DNA of 64,000 nucleotides from Polaribacter filamentus (GTDB lineage: Bacteria; Bacteroidota; Bacteroidia; Flavobacteriales; Flavobacteriaceae), in NCBI RefSeq assembly GCF_002943715.1, contig NZ_MQUA01000014.1, forward strand, positions 186,001 to 250,000, in the 5' to 3' direction. The notes beneath the pieces are model-generated. The model worked only from the letters and a program-made list of their open reading frames with translations, was not told where the DNA came from and ran no database searches. Below, piece after piece: positions 1 to 7,990 of this stretch. Position 1 is the stretch's first letter, and each line of letters begins with the position of its first letter. A program made the translations under genes and the position numbers.

Positions 1-506
1 TTAGAAACAAGTTTTAAAGCATTGTTTAGTGAAACTTTTAGTAGTGTTTCATCACCAATACAATATGCGGCAATAAAGGCTTTTAAAATGGATATAAAAT
101 TGCAATTGTATGTTGAACAGCAGTCTGAAATTTTAAAAAATATTGCTGCCTTTGTGAAAACCGAATTAGAACTGGCACAGGTTAGTTGCACAAAAGCACA
201 AGGGGGTTTTATATGATGATTGGTTTTGAAAAACATAAAAAGCAACTTAAAAAATTAGGCTTTTTAACAAGTAAGCAATTAGCAGATTATTTATTAGACA
301 CTTATAGCGCGGCATTATTACCAGCTTCCGATTTTTATTTTAATAAGGATGAGTTTTGGTTTCGATTGGCATTTGTAGATTTTAATGAAAAAAAAACGCT
401 TAAAAAAAACAGCCAATTAAATTTTGATAAATCGTTTGTAAAAAAGAATTGTCCAAATGTATTTTATGGGGTAGAAAAGCTAAAAGAGTTTGCTTTTACT
501 CTTTAA
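1..506 (+). pseudogene. PLP-dependent aminotransferase (class I/II fold), C-terminal part, frameshifted
   Basis: The window opens inside this gene. Frame 1 runs from base 1 to a stop at 214-216, and frame 3 continues the same protein from about base 200 to 506. The joined product reads through QGGFYMMIGF, the usual C-terminal-domain motif of fold-type I aminotransferases, then TSKQLADYLL and FWFRLAFVDFN; the Arg there is the likely substrate carboxylate-binding residue. The break lies in a G5T4 tract at 202-210, and one extra base in it restores a single frame. The catalytic Lys lies upstream of the window, so the substrate cannot be told. The last 11 bases overlap the convergent lpxH. It may be an intact gene with a base missing from the assembly rather than a true pseudogene. 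Confidence 0.75.
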
Positions 507-1263
507 AAGAAACTACGTTAAATTTATTTTCTACATACTCGCCATACGTAAAATACTGAATCCAATCGCCTAAATTTATATACGTAGAATTCTGTTGTAA
601 TTTAATTTCTAAAGGTAAGTGTCTGTGACCAAACACAAAATAATCATAGTGTTTTTCTGTGAGTTTTTGTTTACAATATAAAATGAGCCACTCGTTTTCT
701 TCGCCTAAAAATTTAGCATCTTCATCCCCAGAAATAAGTTTGTTTTTAACAGACATATACTGCCCTAATTTTACGCCCAAATCCGGGTGAAGCCATCTAA
801 ACAACCATTTAAATAAAGGAAATGTAAACACCTTTTTCATGCGTTTATAGCCTTTATCTCCAGGACCTAAACCATCACCATGACCAATTAAAAACTTTTT
901 ATTGTTGATGAGAAACTCCTGTGGTTCGTGATATACAGTAATGTTTAGTTCTTTTTCAAAATAATCATGCATCCATAAATCATGGTTCCCAACAAAGAAA
1001 TAAATAGGAATTCCGGAATCTTTAATTTCTGCTAATTTTCCTAAAACACGCACAAATCCTTTAGGAACAACTGTTTCATATTCGAACCAAAAATCAAACA
1101 AATCACCCAATAAAAAAATAGCTTCTGCGTCTTTTTTAATTCCGTCTAACCAAGCAACAAACTTTTTTTCTCTGGGGAAACTTGCTGCCGCAGTTGGTGC
1201 TCCAAGATGTTGATCTGAAGCAAAATATACTTTTTTATTTTCTGATGTAGTTATTGTAATCAT
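496..1263 (-). CDS. lpxH: UDP-2,3-diacylglucosamine diphosphatase (LpxH-like)
   Basis: This 255-residue calcineurin-like phosphoesterase would cleave UDP-2,3-diacylglucosamine to lipid X and UMP in lipid A synthesis, at the inner face of the cytoplasmic membrane. Metal-binding blocks appear in family order: SDQHLG (near residue 16), GDLFDFW (near 53), GNHD (near 93), HGD (near 130) and GHRH (near 213). The length fits the Bacteroidota LpxH-like branch. The first block has DQH where most metallophosphoesterases have D-x-H, which is the same spacing. It lies 15 bases downstream of the S41 peptidase on the same strand, so cotranscription with the peptidase and the dCMP deaminase is likely. The family is clear; the exact substrate is inferred from it. 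Confidence 0.85.
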   Translation of the reverse strand: MITITTSENKKVYFASDQHLGAPTAAASFPREKKFVAWLDGIKKDAEAIFLLGDLFDFWFEYETVVPKGFVRVLGKLAEIKDSGIPIYFFVGNHDLWMHDYFEKELNITVYHEPQEFLINNKKFLIGHGDGLGPGDKGYKRMKKVFTFPLFKWLFRWLHPDLGVKLGQYMSVKNKLISGDEDAKFLGEENEWLILYCKQKLTEKHYDYFVFGHRHLPLEIKLQQNSTYINLGDWIQYFTYGEYVENKFNVVSFKE

Positions 1264-1278
1264 TGGTGCAAAGAAAAG

Positions 1279-2850
1279 CTATTCCTTTTTACTTTCCAAC
1301 TCTAAAACCTTTTGTAACATTTTATCGTCTTCATGTATAATTCTATAAAAGCCAATATCACCAAAAAGAGCACTTGCAATAGATGCTTTTAAGTATTTTT
1401 TAATACCTTCTTGTGATTCAGAAGATAGCTTTGCCCATTTTTTTATGTTCGTTAAATAGCTATTTAAAACAGTGTTATCTTTATCAAAATCGGTAATAAA
1501 GCTATTTACAGTCCATTTTGATAATTTTTTACGGTTGTTATCTACGTACTCAAAAGCAAAATTATTTATTGAATTAAAATAGAAATTTGAGAGGTAAGAA
1601 GTTGTGTCTATAGCAACAAAAATATCAGGAATAATGCCACCTCCGCCGTATACTATTTTTCCTTTTGGAGTTTTGTATTGTAAAGAATCTACTACTTTAA
1701 TGCTGTCTCTGCTTAACAATTCTCCGCTTGCTATTCTTTTTTGATAATCTTTGTAATAGTTTCTTTTTTTGCCATTTGTATATGGTTTTTGAATAGAGCG
1801 CCCAGTAGGAGTGTAATATCTCGCCGTTGTTAAACGAACTGCCGAACCATCGCCTAAATCCATTTCTATTTGCACTAGACCTTTACCAAAAGAACGTCTT
1901 CCAATAATGGTTCCTTTATCATTGTCTTGCAAGGCTCCTGCCACAATTTCTGAGGCGGATGCAGAGTTTTCATCAATTAAAACATACAAACCACCTTTTT
2001 CAAAAGAGCCTATTTCCGTAGCAAAAAACTCTTCAATTTCTTCTTTGTTGTTTTTTGTAAAAACCATGAGTTTGTTGTCTTCTAAAAACTCATCAATAAT
2101 TCTATTTGCAATATCTATGAAGCCACCACCATTTCCGCGTAAATCTAACACCAAAGATTTCATGCCTTTATTTATTAGCGTAGTCATTGCAGATTTGAAT
2201 TCTATATATGTATTTCTCGCAAAACGATCTAGTTTTATATAGCCAATAGAATCGGTCATCATATACGCTAAATCGACACTTTTTATGTTTACTTTTCCGC
2301 GAGTAACATCAATCTTAAATAAAGAATTGTTGCTTTTTCTATAAATTTGAAGAGTTACTTTGGTTTCTGGTTTTCCTTTTAAGTATTTAGGAATATTATC
2401 ACTTTTAATTTTTTTACCAAACAAAGTGTCTTTATTAGCCATTAAAATGCGGTCTCCCGCTTTAATACCCGCTATAACACTTGGGCCACCTTTTATAGTT
2501 TGAACAACCGTAATTGAGTCTTTGATCATTCTAAATTGAACGCCGATTCCCACGAAATTACCTTGCATACTTTCTGTAACTGCTTGTAAATCTTCTTTAG
2601 GAATGTACACTGAATGTGGATCTAATTCTCCCAACATTGTTGTGATTGCGCCATCTAACAAGCTGTCGGTATCAACTTTATCTACATAATCTTGTTCAAT
2701 AAAATTAATCAGTTTTTTAATTTTTAACTCTTTGGATGGTGTTTTAGAAAACGAGAATAATTCGTTCGAATTTCCGCCAAAAAAAACGCCAATTAAAATA
2801 CCAATAACAACAGCAATTGAAAAATATATGGGCAAACTATTTTTATTCAT
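1279..2850 (-). CDS. S41 family C-terminal processing peptidase (Prc/CtpA type)
   Basis: A 523-residue periplasmic serine protease. An N-terminal hydrophobic segment (about residues 5-25) acts as signal or membrane anchor. A PDZ domain follows (about 90-180, with GNFVGIGVQF at its start), then the S41 catalytic core. The nucleophile Ser is in ENSASASEIVAGAL and the general-base Lys in RRSFGKGLVQ, giving the Ser-Lys dyad of Prc/CtpA enzymes. Family members trim the C-termini of exported proteins and envelope factors. The start at 2850 overlaps the end of the dCMP deaminase by 8 bases, which suggests translational coupling. The C-terminal 120 residues are less conserved. The target proteins are unknown. 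Confidence 0.9.
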   Translation of the reverse strand: MNKNSLPIYFSIAVVIGILIGVFFGGNSNELFSFSKTPSKELKIKKLINFIEQDYVDKVDTDSLLDGAITTMLGELDPHSVYIPKEDLQAVTESMQGNFVGIGVQFRMIKDSITVVQTIKGGPSVIAGIKAGDRILMANKDTLFGKKIKSDNIPKYLKGKPETKVTLQIYRKSNNSLFKIDVTRGKVNIKSVDLAYMMTDSIGYIKLDRFARNTYIEFKSAMTTLINKGMKSLVLDLRGNGGGFIDIANRIIDEFLEDNKLMVFTKNNKEEIEEFFATEIGSFEKGGLYVLIDENSASASEIVAGALQDNDKGTIIGRRSFGKGLVQIEMDLGDGSAVRLTTARYYTPTGRSIQKPYTNGKKRNYYKDYQKRIASGELLSRDSIKVVDSLQYKTPKGKIVYGGGGIIPDIFVAIDTTSYLSNFYFNSINNFAFEYVDNNRKKLSKWTVNSFITDFDKDNTVLNSYLTNIKKWAKLSSESQEGIKKYLKASIASALFGDIGFYRIIHEDDKMLQKVLELESKKE

Positions 2851-3268
2851 AAGGTAAATGTTTAATTTCTACACCAGCTTTTTCTAAAAAATCTAAACCA
2901 GCATCATCTCTGTAAGCTTTTGCATATACAACACGCTTTATACCTGCTTGATGTATTAATTTACTGCACTGTGTACAGGGTGATAATGTAATGTATAAAG
3001 TGGCGTTTTTAGCAGATTGTGTAGAAGAAGCAACTTTTAAAATTGCGTTAGCTTCTGCATGTAAAACCTCCCATTTTGTTACTCCTTCTTCGTCTTCACA
3101 ACAATTATCAAAACCAGTTGGTGTTCCGTTGAAACCATCAGAAATAATCATTCTATCTTTTACAATTAAAGCGCCAACTTGTTTGCGTTTACAATGCGAT
3201 AATTTACCCCATTCTAAAGCCATTTTTAAATAAGCTTTATCGTATTTTAATTGCTTTTTTTCTGTCAT
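2843..3268 (-). CDS. dCMP deaminase family protein (ComEB-like)
   Basis: This 141-residue zinc-dependent cytidine/deoxycytidylate deaminase would convert dCMP to dUMP for dTTP synthesis in the cytoplasm. The zinc site is complete: HAEAN (His ligand plus catalytic Glu, near residue 70) and PCTQC (two Cys ligands, near 96-100). The GFNGTPTGFDNCC segment is the usual loop that binds the nucleotide in the dCMP deaminase branch. The length is normal. It is the first gene of a minus-strand run with the S41 peptidase and lpxH. ComEB is named only as the nearest known family; no competence role is implied. Confidence 0.88.
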   Translation of the reverse strand: MTEKKQLKYDKAYLKMALEWGKLSHCKRKQVGALIVKDRMIISDGFNGTPTGFDNCCEDEEGVTKWEVLHAEANAILKVASSTQSAKNATLYITLSPCTQCSKLIHQAGIKRVVYAKAYRDDAGLDFLEKAGVEIKHLPYE

Positions 3269-3323
3269 GAAACGAAAGTATAAAGATTTGTAGAATTAGG
3301 ATGTTAATTAATAGACAAAAATA

Positions 3324-3905
3324 TTACCAAAAAACGCTATCGATCATCATTTGTATAGAGAAACCAATAACTATGGATGAAAAAACTAAAATCCAATCTC
3401 TTCTATTTACGTTAAATACATTTTGAAAGAAGAAACCAAGACTTAAAATTGATAGCACTATAATTACTTGTGCAGCTTCAATTCCTAATGCGAATTCTAG
3501 CAATGGTAAAACTTTATCTTCTTCTTGGCCAATCATCATTTTAAAGTAATTGGAAAAGCCTAAACCATGAATTAATCCAAAAAATAAGGCAAAAACTAAG
3601 TTGATATTTTCTTTTCCTTTGGATGTTTTTTTCGCGGTAAAAAGATTAATTACAGCTGTAATAAAAATGGTTAACGGAATTAAAAACTCAATTAAATCTA
3701 CGCTGATTTGTACAATTTCAAAAGCGGCTAAAGCCAAAGATAGTGAATGACCTAGTGTAAATAAGGTTACTAACCACAAAACTTTTTTCCATTGTTTAAA
3801 AGAAAAAACAACCGTCAAAACGATTAGAAATAAAATATGGTCAATGGCAGAAAAATCTAACACATGATTTAAACCCATTTTAAAATACAGCATAAAATCG
3901 TCCAT
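3324..3905 (-). CDS. HupE/UreJ family membrane protein
   Basis: A polytopic inner-membrane protein with about six hydrophobic segments. It carries the family features LNHVLDFSAIDHILFL near the N-terminus, FTLGHSLSLALA in the middle, and GLIHGLGFSNYF, with conserved His and Asp residues inside predicted helices. HupE/UreJ proteins are thought to move nickel or cobalt, but many Bacteroidota copies stand alone, so the substrate is open. I place the start at the ATG at 3905 rather than the TTG at 3932, because homologues begin near the FKMGLNHVLDF block. The gene diverges from the DUF4202 gene, and the 95 bases between them would hold both promoters. Confidence 0.82.
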   Translation of the reverse strand: MDDFMLYFKMGLNHVLDFSAIDHILFLIVLTVVFSFKQWKKVLWLVTLFTLGHSLSLALAAFEIVQISVDLIEFLIPLTIFITAVINLFTAKKTSKGKENINLVFALFFGLIHGLGFSNYFKMMIGQEEDKVLPLLEFALGIEAAQVIIVLSILSLGFFFQNVFNVNRRDWILVFSSIVIGFSIQMMIDSVFW

Positions 3906-4000
3906 ATAAAATCTTAATTTAAAAGTTGTCAAAGATATTAAAAACTAGTAAATATTACAATTTTGAAACGTTTACATTTGTGTTAGATAAAAATGAAATA

Positions 4001-4585
4001 ATGGAACTTACACGTTTTGAAATGGCAATGCTATTTATTGATAAGGAAAATTCAGAAGATATAAACACGATTATAATTGATGGCGTAAAACAATCTAAAG
4101 AATTATTGTATTCGCAAAGAATGACCAAAAAGCTTTTGCAATTTGAGCCGAACGCGTCTGAAGCACTTCAAATAGGGGCAAGAGCGCAGCATATTTGTCG
4201 CTGGAAAATTGCCAGAAACGAATATGCAATGGATAGAGTTGGGTATTTAAAATGGCGTGAAACTTTGAAAAAAATGCATGCGAGTATTACATCAGAAATT
4301 TTACAAAAAGTTGGTTTCGATACTCAATTTATCAATCGGGTTGAAAATATAATGCTAAAAAAATTTCTCAAAAAAAACGAAGAATCTCAAACTTTAGAAG
4401 ACACGATTTGCTTGGTTTTTTTAGCTGATTATTTTGAGGAGTTTGCAGAAAAGCATACAGACGAAAAAGTAATCGATATTCTAAAAAAAACATGGGTAAA
4501 AATGTCTAAAAAAGGACACAATGCGGCTTTAACTATTTCTTTTTCTGATAAAAGTTTTGCTTTGGTAAAACAAGCTATTTCCTAA
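4001..4585 (+). CDS. DUF4202 domain-containing protein
   Basis: A 194-residue cytoplasmic protein of the DUF4202 family, whose function is not established. It has the family blocks: AMLFIDKENSEDIN at the N-terminus, QIGARAQHICRWKIARNEY (several His/Arg residues), DRVGYLKWRETLKKMHA, and a C-terminal LVFLADYFEEFAEKH segment. The His and Asp residues suggest an all-helical HD-like metal enzyme, which is inference. The frame is open back to a TTG at 3926, but the ATG at 4001 gives the N-terminus seen in the family. It is divergent from the HupE gene and has no cotranscribed partner downstream. Confidence 0.82.
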   Translation: MELTRFEMAMLFIDKENSEDINTIIIDGVKQSKELLYSQRMTKKLLQFEPNASEALQIGARAQHICRWKIARNEYAMDRVGYLKWRETLKKMHASITSEILQKVGFDTQFINRVENIMLKKFLKKNEESQTLEDTICLVFLADYFEEFAEKHTDEKVIDILKKTWVKMSKKGHNAALTISFSDKSFALVKQAIS

Positions 4586-4592
4586 AAATTTT

Positions 4593-4858
4593 CTAATAGG
4601 TTAAATCCTCATTGCTATAGAAATAATGAGGCTTTGCCATTTCTATTGATTCACTTCCTGCTGGTATTCCTAAATTCTTCATCGTTTCACCGCTAGATAA
4701 ACATTGAAAATAAATTCTACTTTTATAACCTAAACAACGCAAACTATTTGAATCGCGCGCAATTGCGCCAGCAGAAACATCTCTTGGTTCATTTGGAATA
4801 TTTGGAGCATCAAAATCCCAATACGGAATATCGTCTTCTGGTAAGTTTTTAAGGTTTA
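4593..4858 (-). pseudogene. Fragment of GH88 unsaturated glucuronyl hydrolase
   Basis: A short minus-strand reading frame contains LPEDDIPYWDFDAPNIPNEP followed directly by RDVSAGAIA. This is the strongly conserved C-terminal-half signature of glycoside hydrolase family 88, which removes unsaturated uronic acids from oligosaccharides made by polysaccharide lyases. Only about 80 residues remain of a protein that is normally 380-400 long, and past AGAIA the sequence no longer follows the family. The open frame extends upstream to 4973, but that part is antisense to an IS982-type transposase end, so the N-terminal ~40 residues of the frame are spurious. It is decayed and surely non-functional. 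Confidence 0.7.
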
Positions 4859-5009
4859 ATATGAACGCAGTAGTTTCTTTTGCTTGGTTTAAAACTAGAA
4901 TAGTAGCAAAAATAACATCTTTAACAACAATACAGTACATCAATAAGTTAATTTTTAATAGAAATATAAACAATATTAAAATTAGTATAATTTAAAATGC
5001 ACAACGGGT
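4849..5009 (+). mobile_element. IS982-family remnant (transposase C-terminus plus terminal repeat)
   Basis: On the plus strand, codons up to the stop at 4993-4995 encode FKTRIVAKITSLTTIQYINK followed by LIFNRNINNIKISII. This closely matches the C-terminus of the intact IS982-type transposase at 24476-25378 (FKTRILSKLTALTIIQYINK). It is followed by ATGCACAACGGGT, ending at 5009, the same terminal inverted repeat as the intact copy. The DNA has diverged more than the copies at 24-29 kb, so this is an older insertion. It sits directly against the GH88 fragment and probably truncated it. The 5' part of the element is gone. Confidence 0.8.
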
Positions 5010-5508
5010 TTATTATTCTTTATATGGGTACTCATGAATTAGCCGTATTTAAAATTGAAACTCAAATTTGAGCTTTGGGGAACGGCTATTTTATATAATG
5101 GCGTTATGAGCCAGAAAGTTATTGAATGAAGGCAATTCCTGTTTTTGCAAAAGATAACGAAACCAGCATACCTCATTTTGAATTCATAAATACTGTAAGA
5201 TCTGTTCCCTAAGAACTATTCTCAGAAGGAACTTTTATAATGCCTAATATTAGAAATAGTCATGTGATTATAGGGCGTATTCCTTCTGCTATAGGTAAAA
5301 CCGGACAAGGAGCTATTGGAGCAAGAGAAAATCATTTACTATGAGTGATGGCTTTTATGGAGGAAATACCTCACGTGCACGCGTACATCAATAACCAGAA
5401 ACTAAGTCTAACAATAGTTGGTGTTCGTAGCTATTCCTAACAAAATCTGTTCTCTAAGAAAAGCATAGAAAAGTTTAAAATCTTTATAGGTTTTAAAAAT
5501 ATGGTCTG
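5010..5508 (+). other. Decayed coding region, origin not recognised
   Basis: No intact gene. Plus-strand translation shows protein-like stretches broken by stops: PVFAKDNETSIPHFEFINTV near 5132-5200, then IIGRIPSAIGKTGQGAIGAR and EEIPHVHAYI near 5268-5390. They read like remnants of a real enzyme but I cannot name the family. Position between GH88 and uxuA remnants suggests another sugar-acid gene. Several in-frame stops show long decay rather than one sequencing slip. Confidence 0.5.
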
Positions 5509-5793
5509 TTGCAACTTATGTATTTCTACAGACGGGTTAAAGGAAACTTTTACGAGGCCAATCATTTGGAAGGCGATGTGGATATGTACAGTATTATAAA
5601 GGAGGTTGTGGTTGAAGGACACAGGAGAAAGGCAGCAGGAATAAAAAATGCATTAATCCCTATGCGCCAGATCACTGCCATCAAATACTGGACGATTTGC
5701 ATAAAAAAAACGAATCCTGGATATTCAGGAGTAGGAAGATTAAGAGGCTTGGCTGAATTGAGAGGTTTAGAATTAGGGATTGTAAAAAGTTAG
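5509..5793 (+). pseudogene. uxuA: Mannonate dehydratase (UxuA), C-terminal remnant
   Basis: The frame contains [20 protein letters not shown], then [18 protein letters not shown], and after a disturbed stretch [12 protein letters not shown] and [13 protein letters not shown]. These are the C-terminal blocks of UxuA, which dehydrates D-mannonate to 2-keto-3-deoxygluconate in hexuronate breakdown. Between IPMR and KTNPGYS the expected PDHGHQILDDL block is readable only in another frame ([14 protein letters not shown]), so two compensating indels lie inside about 60 bases. The first three quarters of the protein are missing. It lies beside GH88 and AraC remnants, consistent with a lost uronate catabolic cluster. 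Confidence 0.8.
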
Positions 5794-5802
5794 GCTTAAT
5801 AT

Positions 5803-6478
5803 TTATTTTCGTTGACTTTGCTTATAGTTTCGGGGTGATTTCCCCATAAATTTCTTGAAAATTCTTGAAAAATATAAGGGATCTTCAAATCCAACCTTGT
5901 AGCTTATTTCTTTTATACTTAAATCTGTATAGTTTAAATATTCGCAAGCTTTTTGGATTTTTTTAAGTTAAAAAAAACAACAATAGGGTAACCAGTTTTA
6001 TTTTTAAACTTGGTGTGTAAATATGATTTTGAGTAGTTAAATTTTTCTGCAATCTCGTCTATTGTGAAATTCTGAATTAAATTATTTATTAAAAAATCTT
6101 TAATTCGGTCTATTAAGGTGTCATTTTGTATTGTGTCTATATTTAATTCAAAATCATGATAAATAAAGGAGCTAATTAAATTTAGACTTAAGAGATTGGC
6201 ATATTCAATATAGTTTTCTAAATAATTACTACTAAATAAATTCAATATTTTTTCAAATAGTTCAATTTTAGCAACTGAAAAAGGAACGTTTTTGTAATTG
6301 CTTGAATGTGTTGATGAGTATCTTTCATATAGTTCAGGTGCAAGTATTCCTTTGAAATGAAACCAATAAAAATGATTGTGCTTGAGAATTATAAGTGCAT
6401 AAATTTTTGATAATAAATATTTTAAATTAAAAATTAAAGAACAGGTTATCCTTATTTTTTCATTTATAAAACAACATT
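5803..6478 (-). pseudogene. AraC family transcriptional regulator, decayed/frameshifted
   Basis: Minus-strand frames rebuild an AraC protein. From about 6475 to 5940 they give YWFHFKGILAPELYERY (typical of the N-terminal cupin region), then the first HTH with LIQNFTIDEIAEKFNYSKSY and LHTKFKNKTGYPIVV. The second HTH (IQKACEYLNYTDLSIKEISY, then KVGFEDPLYFSRIFKKFMGK) continues in another frame to the stop at 5803-5805. The frames join if one A is added to the A7 tract (plus-strand T7 at 5958-5964). No start codon is visible at the N-terminus, so the 5' end is probably also lost. AraC regulators often control sugar loci, and this one adjoins uxuA and GH88 remnants. Confidence 0.75.
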
Positions 6479-6616
6479 AGAAAAGCTAATAATGTAAAAA
6501 CACCTCAAAACAAGAAAAATAGAAACAATAGATTTTCGGTGATAAGCTAATCTTTGAATAGCCTCTAAAGTTAATTACAAAATAACTAAGAGGCAGATTC
6601 TAATATACTCTTGGGT

Positions 6617-7006
6617 TTATTCTACTACCTCAAAGTTGTCATGCGTGTTAAAGTATATGTATGCACTATAAGAAGTCCCTACAATTTCAGCTTTATTCTG
6701 ACCACTTATAAGTTGGATTGGATTTGATTTAGCCCCATCACTTGTAAAAGACATTATATACGGAATACCGTTTACAGTATATTCTATCTTTGTGGATTTA
6801 AAAATACCACTTCCTTCAGCATTTGTTTTAATTAACACTGCATAATTGGTATTCGGCTTTATACATTCTCCCTGTAATAGCGCCGATCCGTCCACATGCA
6901 CAAAAGCGATACTCGTGGGAGTTATTGTTTTAAATTGTTCGTCTTTTGAACAACTAGATAAAAATATTATAAATGTAATTAAGATGCAATATGATGTGCG
7001 CTTCAT
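6617..7006 (-). CDS. Small lipoprotein, last gene of the secreted-protein operon
   Basis: A 129-residue protein with a lipoprotein signal: a charged start, a hydrophobic core (about residues 6-17) and the lipobox LSSC, with Cys at about residue 19. It is followed by SKDEQ, with no aspartate at +2. The mature part is a small beta-rich domain with motifs such as NYAVLIKTNAEGSGIF and NKAEIVGTSYSAYIYFNT. I do not recognise a family. Its ATG overlaps the TGA of the 304-residue gene (ATGA), so it is translationally coupled and belongs to the four-gene operon read from 17522 downward. It probably sits on the outer membrane or cell surface with its partners. Confidence 0.75.
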   Translation of the reverse strand: MKRTSYCILITFIIFLSSCSKDEQFKTITPTSIAFVHVDGSALLQGECIKPNTNYAVLIKTNAEGSGIFKSTKIEYTVNGIPYIMSFTSDGAKSNPIQLISGQNKAEIVGTSYSAYIYFNTHDNFEVVE

Positions 7007-7917
7007 AACGATTTTTTTAAATTAATTTTAATTTCCTTAAAATTTCCATCAACACTAACTTTATAATTGCCTTCATTTAAGTTGTTGAAAATCACCTCCC
7101 CATTATTAACTGTTCGGGTGGATAAAATAACCCCCTCTATACTTAAAACCACTTCTTCCTTTTCTACAGGAAATAAAACCTTAATTGCTCCACCTTCATA
7201 ACAAACAGCCTCTTTTTTATAGTAGCTAGCAGTTACGGTTTTAACAACAACCGTCCACTGCTTAACTGTTGTTTGATCTTCAGATAGTACAGTAAAAACT
7301 ACCGGATTTGTATAGTTTAATGCGTTGGCTCCTGAAATTTGTTTTGCGTTTCCGAGGTAAACTGAAGCGCCAGAACTGATAACAAAATTAGCGTTCAAGG
7401 CAGTTATGTCCTGACCTTTATTGAGATATACTGTAATTTGAGAACCTTCAATTACTACGTTGTTTGAAATAATATCTTTAAAACTAACGTCTAACATTTG
7501 AGCTCCTGATTGTAAAGCTGGACTTGCAAAAGCATAAGCCTGAAAAAGGTCTCCATATTGCTCATTTGTTTTAAACGGTATGGTTTTATTAATACTCTTT
7601 ACAGCATTTTTTCCCGAATCATAAATTTTGAAACTAATTGTTTCATTATTTACATTTGAAAAAACAGTCAAATAGGCATAATGTCGCTTTTCACTTGCCA
7701 CATAGATCACATTGGTAATTCCACGACACTCCCCATTTACAAAGGCAGCAACTTTATCATTAGGACTAACTAATCCAATTCCATCACTATTCAAAAACCC
7801 AACAAATGTCATGGTGTATTGATAATTATTTTGGTTTACAGACCAATTTGGATCCTGTCCAAAAATGGAGTTACTCATTAAAAACAGCGCTATGACAGAA
7901 TATATATGATTTTTCAT
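7003..7917 (-). CDS. Secreted protein sharing a module with the adjacent giant LamG protein
   Basis: A 304-residue exported protein with a signal peptide (about residues 1-20, ending SIFGQ). The N-terminal module begins DPNWSVNQNNYQYTMTFVG and includes VAAFVNGECRGITNVIY and AYLTVFSN. The same module occurs near residue 2380 of the 2878-residue neighbour (APDWTVDPSLYSYSMSIVG, IAAFYNGEIRGVTNLIY). A second region (about 145-225) looks like an Ig-like domain, with ITVYLNKGQDITALNANFVI and TTVKQWTVVV. The last 70 residues look like a short beta sandwich, and no clear T9SS sorting tail is visible. It is third in the operon. The shared module suggests common assembly or binding, but the function is unknown. 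Confidence 0.8.
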   Translation of the reverse strand: MKNHIYSVIALFLMSNSIFGQDPNWSVNQNNYQYTMTFVGFLNSDGIGLVSPNDKVAAFVNGECRGITNVIYVASEKRHYAYLTVFSNVNNETISFKIYDSGKNAVKSINKTIPFKTNEQYGDLFQAYAFASPALQSGAQMLDVSFKDIISNNVVIEGSQITVYLNKGQDITALNANFVISSGASVYLGNAKQISGANALNYTNPVVFTVLSEDQTTVKQWTVVVKTVTASYYKKEAVCYEGGAIKVLFPVEKEEVVLSIEGVILSTRTVNNGEVIFNNLNEGNYKVSVDGNFKEIKINLKKSL

Positions 7918-7990
7918 TTTTTGAAATTTATTTCATTAAAGCTCCTAAAGCACTTTTAAATAAACGCTTTAGGAACTGTTGTTTTGAATA

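Noticed and set aside
4593..4973. A normal 126-residue gene
   Set aside because: Its N-terminal third is antisense to an IS982 transposase end and the rest is a GH88 fragment.
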